NCBI GenBank assembly: GCA_018136815.1
Contig: CM030935.1
Coordinates: 5,896,448-5,960,447 of the forward strand
Reading direction: 5' to 3'
Origin: Isochrysis galbana
Lineage: Eukaryota > Haptophyta > Isochrysidales > Isochrysidaceae
Length of the DNA: 64,000 nt
Part shown: in pieces, positions 58,734 to 64,000 of the stretch
How the letters are laid out: every line of letters starts with the position of its first letter
Position numbering within the stretch: position 1 is the stretch's first letter
The notes under the pieces: generated by a model
The model's database searches: none
Told to the model about the DNA's origin: nothing
What the model saw: the letters and a program-made list of their open reading frames with translations, nothing else
Position numbers and translations under genes: made by a program

Positions 58734-60071
58734 GCATTTGAAACGTGTTGCGGGTAGGGGAAGTGGTATTTTGCAAGGTGCGCTATTCATAGGAGCACGC
58801 TAATCTCTGAATAGGTCCCTTGACATTTTGACTTCAATTGTCAATTATGTATTATGGTCTTTTCTTTTTGCGCGCACCTCGTTGAAGTACCCTCCACCGT
58901 GAGATTGCGAGGTCTCGTGTTCGTGTTGAGCACGTATGCCACCGAGAGTGGGGACAGAGGACGGCGTTTTATTAGCTCTTTACTACCGGGCCGAAGCACC
59001 GAAACAAGTGCTTCACCGCACATGTTTTGTACGGCGGCTCATGGCTCATGGGGGGGAGAGCTTTTACGAGAAATATTGGACGCTCGAAACACAAGAACAA
59101 AGGCCGGAGTCATTTTCGGCCGAGGCGTGTCAGAGCAAGGCTCATCTCACTCTTGGAGATTGCCTGCGAGGGCGCGCCGGCAGCTAGCGCGGAATGCGGT
59201 TCTTGCGGGGAGCTCATGGTGGAGCTTTCCTCGGGGTTGACTACGGGCATGGTGATCGACGCACGACGCATGACGCACGGAGGGCGCGGAAGTGTGGAAG
59301 GAGGCTTGTGGGAGGTGGTGGCAGGCGACTGGGGGTGGCTCAGGCGCGTGCTTGGCTTGTATTGACTCGTTGACTCGGGGTATAGACTCGGGAACTCGGG
59401 GGACTCGCTTGGGAACACGGAGGGACTCGACGAAGTCGCTACAAAATCACTCACGAAAAACCCAAAACCCCAACGACCTTGGGCTCAGAAAACTAACGTA
59501 AACACTACGGAATCATACGATAAACAAACCCTCCGCCGCGGGGGGGGGGGGGCGAGGGACCGAGGGCACGGCGGGGCAGCGTGGGAGGGCGCGAGGCCAA
59601 TCTCGGAGCGAGATCGCGTCCTTTCCCTCGCGGAGCGCAGAGAGACCGGAGACACGCGAGAAGCCGATCGCCCAATGTTTCCGGTGGGGCGATGGTGAGA
59701 CTGTGCTTCCATCTTCGCAGTTTGTCGCTGCAGCACTTCAGCAAATCCGGGAGTGCGCAACGCTACCCCTTCGCCGTCTGAAGGAGCCTAGGCCCCAGAC
59801 ATGACCATGAATGCAAGCCAGGGCGCTCAGATGACCCGCCCGCCCGCTCCCGGGCTCTGCCGGGGTCTCTGCAGGGCCTGCAGGGACATCTTCACCTGCG
59901 TCTTCACCTGCGTCGGCGTGCGGCATCGGCCAGCGGCTCAGTGCAGGTGCGCATCTTCCCAGTTGGAAAATTTTTTTATTCTCTCCCTCGCTGGCGCTCC
60001 GCGTCCTTGCAGGTCGACTGGAGCTGGCTTGGGGGTCCTGATCAGGGCGGCCCAGGGGGGGGAGGGGTTGG
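58734..60071. other. Intergenic, no gene seen
   Basis: Short frames only. 59350-59430 has repeated GACTCG(T/G)/ACTCGGG units, and a G run sits at 59540-59552. The part from 59800 to 60070 leads into the 207-bp repeat and may be retrotransposon-derived, but no domain is visible. Confidence 0.4.
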
Positions 60072-60280
60072 TCAAAGCGATAGGCTGGCCACGACAGGCG
60101 AGGGTGGGCGAGTCAGGCGGGCCTGTGAGGACAGGATGGGTCAGCAGGGCAGTGTGCTCCTGGCAAGTCATCAGGCATGCCAGGAGGGTGGGTGGTTCCT
60201 CTCCTAGAGCAAGGGAGGAGTGGAGAGAGGGGGGGGGGCTCGTGCCCCCCCATGGGCGAACTAAGTATAAACTTAGTTGA
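60072..60280 (+). repeat. ~207-bp repeat ending in a palindrome, copy 2
   Basis: Matches 46826-47032 over its length. It ends in the near-perfect palindrome AACTAAGTATAAACTTAGTT at 60259-60278 and then TGAC, the same ending as at 48131-48143. Confidence 0.85.
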
Positions 60281-61042
60281 CCGTTATTTTAGTAGTAGTA
60301 TTATATCACTGTGCTTGGCAGCCAACGAGACTGTTCGGTGCTAACAACGGGTCATATCCTTCGAAATCGCCGCCGATGCCCATTTGTCGCTGCCAAGCTA
60401 GCTGTTCCTCGATGCAAGTTCAAGTTCACTTCTAGACTGAGCTGAAAGTTGAATCGTGCGCCTAACTGTCCGGCCGACCTACTTACTCGTACTTGTGCAC
60501 ATGTACTAAGGCTTGACAACAACGGACAACGCAAAACCTATCGCATCGGCCAACCAACAAGGCACCTACCTGCCCGGAGAGAGATCGAGAAATTCCTAGG
60601 GGCTCTACAGAGCGGGTTTCGAAAATGCAGGACATGAGCAGTGCGGTATGGGCAACATGGGAGAACAGGAAGAGACAAGGAGAAGACTGGACGCACTCAA
60701 CCAATGTACCTCAAGCCCCTCCGCCGGAAAGCTGCAGCGTAAGAGGTGATTGTCGAGAGCACGAGCATGCGCATGCCCGGAGTCCACAATGCGATAGTGC
60801 GGCATGATGCCAAGACACAAATCGCCATCTCACGACACCTGGCCTTCGACAAGCCACGACCTCCTATGTATCACACCCGCAGTATAGATCTGGCTTACGC
60901 CCTCCCTCAAGGCGCGGAGGGGCAATCATAGCGACGCAAAGCGTGCAGCTTCTGTGCAGCAGATGCCATGTAGGCGCGCGCGGGCGGGAAGAGGCGGGAG
61001 GGGGGTGACGGATATAAACTCCACTGTAGAGGCCCACCGTCA
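60281..61042. other. Intergenic, 3' flank of the amino acid transporter
   Basis: No supported gene. The small frame 60449-60637 (+) has no recognisable domain. Sequence next to 61043 is presumably the transporter's 3' UTR. Confidence 0.4.
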
Positions 61043-63873
61043 TTACTTAAAGGATTCTATGATGTCTCGGAGGGCGGTGAACGTCCCTAGGCACATGACG
61101 AAGAAGCTAAATATGATGACCCAAATGGCAAGAAACAAGGATCCGCAGCGGAGCGGAGCGATCGCCCTGGAGGCAGCTAATTTGAGCTGCGAGGTACAAG
61201 GAGGACGAGGATGGGAAAGGGGCTACAAGTCAAGCACGCGGGTGGCACATGACGATCCTGATCTAACGGGCGCGTGCGATGGAAGCACAACGGCGGCCAA
61301 TCGGGTATGCATTGGGGCTACGCCACCTGCATAATGAAAGGGAAAGCTGTAATCGTAGTGGTGGTCAAGGCGCCGGTCAGTGCGACGAGCATCTGTACGT
61401 CTGGGAGCACGAGGATTATGCACGCGCAACCGAAGACGATGAAGGTGCGGATGAGGTATGTATGCCACCAACGATACGACTCAAACCCAACGTGAGAGCA
61501 GCAAGCTTGCTCTATAGCGGGCATCGCGGGCGCCAGTTGCAACGGGAAGCTGCACAGTACCGCCGCCGCCACGGCGCCATTCAAAACCTGTGGAACCAAT
61601 GGTGGCCTCCGGGTGAGAACCCATTGTCGGACATCGTACCCCGACACCCGGAGCGGATGGCCGGAAAGCGCGCTCGCCTGGAGTGTGGGGGAGTGCGGGT
61701 ACTCCATCGCCAAATAGGCAACGACGGAGCCAGAAGCATGCGGGAACGCACGGCCGCACACGGTACCTGAGGGCCGGCCGGCAGGCGCGGATTCACGAGC
61801 GACGGGACAGCCGCATGAGTGGCGCAATGCACGCGACGGCGCTCGTATTGGGTCGGCTTGGCGAGCTCGCATGCTACATAAGGGCGGGCTCACCAATGAT
61901 CGCAAAGATCAGGACTACCGTTGACATGGCAGTAACCACGAGCTCCTCATATCCGAAGCAGCTCGATGCCTTGGCCGCTCGCACGCTCAGCGAGTTTTCA
62001 ATGGGCAAGACCAGCGCGATTCCCTCGAAGGCGTAGAATACGGCGCCCAAAAAGACGGGCACCTGCGAGCAACGTTTTAAGACGGCGGAGTAGAGTCGTG
62101 CGAGTGCAAAGGGGGCGGGGGAGGGGTTGTACGAGGCGTAGATCGGGCATGAGCAGTGGGCACCCCGACCAACCTTCATCGGGTTGTTCGGCCATACGAC
62201 CGGCTCAACCTCGGGACTGGTCGCATTGAGCGAGGCGCCATGAGGCCCGAGCGAAGGCTGCGAAAGGACGTCGATCGCCTTGATGACGGATCCGAGGATG
62301 GCCGAGAGGATGGCGATATTACCTACGGAGCTAGGCCCGAGTATGAGCCTCATGCGCCGATGCGTGTGGGCCGAGACTCCGCGCTCCTTGCAGATGCGCG
62401 CGGGAAAACGAGCACCGCTAGGGCGAAGCGAGTGCACAGACCCGGGAGCGAGAGCGGCAATAGGGAGGCGATCTTCGTTATGAAGGCGCACGGCAAGACC
62501 ACTGCAGACACGACCAAGACGGTGGAGAGCGTCGGCGCGCCATTCTCGCAAGCCAGTGCGGGCACCTGCACACACAAGCAGAGTGAGCGTTAGCACAGCA
62601 CTCGCGGCCGAAGTTGCGAGCCCCAATGCCCACACGGAAAGGTGTCATGGGCATGAAGTGCGCCGTGGCGCCCTCACCGCGCACGCCGCCTCTGAGAGAA
62701 CTCCAAAGTAGACGAGAGCCACGCCGAGCTGGAGGCACACGATGCATGTCTCCAGAAGTCGCCGGCCGATGGGCCCAAAGGCGTAGAAGGCGACGTCCTC
62801 AAAGGTCTGCGCAGGCTTGCCTACAGTCGAGTGATGCCATGGATGGATTAACTGCTCGGCCGGGGGTCCAGGTGCGCACGTGCGACACGGCGGCGCCGCG
62901 GGGCCCGGCGTGCCTGAGATGTTCAGCCTGCGCTTGAGCCCGACCAACACCAGGAGGCCGCAAATGCCAGGAATGCAGACCATGAGCAAGCCGGCGATCC
63001 CGATAAAGGGCCCAACCTGCGCGGAGCGTGGCGCTCGGTAGGCTGTGACGGGGGTGCGGAGTGCGAGCGCAAGGTTGCCCCCGCCCGGGCCGCCCACTTC
63101 AGTCTGCCGCCCACCTGAGCAAACACGCCGGGTAGCGCCAGAGCTCCTGGCCCCAGGTTGCCCCGAAGCTTGTGGACGCCCGCTTGAAGGAGCGAGATGC
63201 CTCCCGAGCGGTTGATCCCCGACATGCTCAGTGGGATGGGGCGGCGCTCGCGCGGTAGGCCGGCGCTCGGCGTCGGCGGCGAGTCCGGATGCAGCACGTA
63301 GGCGTCCGAGCGGACTTCGTCCGAGCCCACCAGCGCGTCCTCCGAGATGGGCGGCAGCCCGCGCCTGCAGGGCAGCCGCGTGAGTGGTGAGGCTCCGCAA
63401 GAGAGTGGCGGAAGGGCGAGAGCATCCCGCGCCCGCGAGTGGACCGAGCCGCATGAGTGCTCAGGCTCTGCCCTGCTGTGGTGTACGGCGAAGCCAGCGG
63501 CAGCGTGGCGCGAGCAAAAGGCGTGGCGAGCGTACGAGGAGGCAAGCAGAATCGACGAGGGGAAAGCAGCGAGGTGCTCGTCGCCCGGGTGCGGCGTGCG
63601 GTAGGCATCGAGTGAGAGGGAGATGGGGATGTGAGCGCGGCGCGCTGCCGGCGTCCCTGTGGGGCCGTGGAAGCTTCTGGAGGAGGCGAGGGCGGTCTGC
63701 GGCGGTGGGTGAGAGCTGTGTGGGGCAGAAGTGTGAGAGAGCGGAGCGGGCGAGGAAGAGGGAGGTTGTGCTTGGTGGGTGGAGGAGGAGAAGAAGGGAT
63801 CTGAGGAGTGTGAGCCACTGCGTCCGCTGCTGAGCGCTGTTGGCCTCGCCTCCCACCAGCCGGGAGAGGGCAT
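61043..63873 (-). CDS. AAAP-family amino acid transporter (SLC32/36/38 type)
   Basis: Nine exons: 63873-63115, 63016-62914, 62820-62678, 62565-62442, 62322-62174, 62062-61894, 61766-61648, 61587-61327 and 61186-61043, giving about 656 aa in a continuous frame. A ~225-residue Ser/Pro-rich cytosolic N-terminus precedes helix 1 (KLRGNLGPGALALPGVFAQ), joined to VGPFIGIAGLLMVCIPGICG. Then come KPAQTFEDVAFYAFGPIGRR, the LVVSAVVLPCAFITKIASL helix, VPVFLGAVFYAFEGIALVLP (the conserved FxFEGIxxVLP), FPLQLAPAMPAIEQ, a RWWHTYLIRT segment and TTTTITAFPFIMQ. The final exon is LKLAASRAIAPL plus a last helix ending ALRDIIESFK. These carriers move neutral amino acids with protons or sodium, often at lysosomal or vacuolar membranes. 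The intron 62821-62913 would be GC-AG; if it is not spliced, the loop is simply 31 residues longer. The exon 61766-61648 is the least certain. Confidence 0.88.
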
Positions 63874-64000
63874 GGCGGGAGGGAGGGAAGGGGAGAGAGA
63901 GATGAGAGAGAGATAGAGGTGAGAGAGATGAGAGAGTTGAGAGAGATGAGAGAGTTGAGAGAGTTGAGAGAGATGAGAGAGAAGAGAAAATGGACGGGGT
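63874..64000. repeat. GA-rich repeat at the 5' end of the amino acid transporter gene
   Basis: GGGAGGGA then GAGAGATGAGAGAGTTGAGA-type units running to the window edge. It starts about 20 bp upstream of the transporter's start codon and is a (TC)-rich tract on the gene's sense strand. Confidence 0.85.

Noticed and set aside
61001-61334. Plus-strand 126-codon ORF at 60954-61334
   Set aside because: It is antisense to the last exons of the amino acid transporter, which have family-consistent sequence and splice sites.

Overview
The window is nuclear DNA from a GC-rich, intron-bearing, plastid-containing microbial eukaryote. A haptophyte or a similar alga is my best guess. The evidence is short GT-AG introns whose donors are nearly all GTG, eukaryote-only families (VPS13, PA28, PXK-like kinase, GLTP), an aldo/keto reductase with a plastid-type plus twin-arginine leader, and very abundant (GA)n/(CT)n tracts. 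No name can be assigned from the sequence alone, and no bacterial-style operon is present.

Layout. 0.5-1.5 kb: last exon of an unrecognised minus-strand gene with an internal protein repeat. 1.5-4.5 kb: microsatellites. 4.5-10.5 kb (-): a PH-domain PXK/Slob-type pseudokinase in six exons. 11.9 kb: first of three copies of a short inverted-repeat element (others at 18.5 and 45.1 kb). 13.2-15.0 kb (+): a major facilitator transporter. 17.3-18.0 kb (-): METTL26/DUF938 methyltransferase. 19.4-19.8 kb (+): a conserved-looking unknown ORF. 21.9-23.2 kb (+): a glycolipid transfer protein. 24.1-26.5 kb: a degenerate non-LTR retrotransposon with ORF1, the start of an endonuclease, and an inverted copy of its own 5' end. 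27.2-40.3 kb (-): a 13-kb VPS13 gene (about 3885 aa, seven exons) with a C2 domain and IQ motifs. 42.9-44.6 kb (-): a TraB protein with a LON-like insert. 46.2-48.1 kb: scrambled retrotransposon pieces. 48.6-50.4 kb (-): PA28/PSME3 proteasome activator. 52.4-53.5 kb (-): aldo/keto reductase. 56.3-58.7 kb (+): an armadillo-repeat/ADP-ribosyltransferase fusion with recently duplicated 495-bp blocks. 61.0-63.9 kb (-): an AAAP-family amino acid transporter in nine exons. A ~0.9-kb repeated element lies at 41.4-42.3 kb and, inverted, at 54.2-55.1 kb.

The genes do not form one pathway. Several act at membranes: VPS13 and GLTP in lipid transfer, the PH-PXK protein probably in endosomal or phosphoinositide recruitment, and two transporters. 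PA28 acts on the proteasome. Intergenic space is mostly purine/pyrimidine microsatellite, often right at gene 5' ends, plus transposon debris. Exon models were built by hand from splice motifs, reading-frame continuity and family resemblance. No database search was possible.
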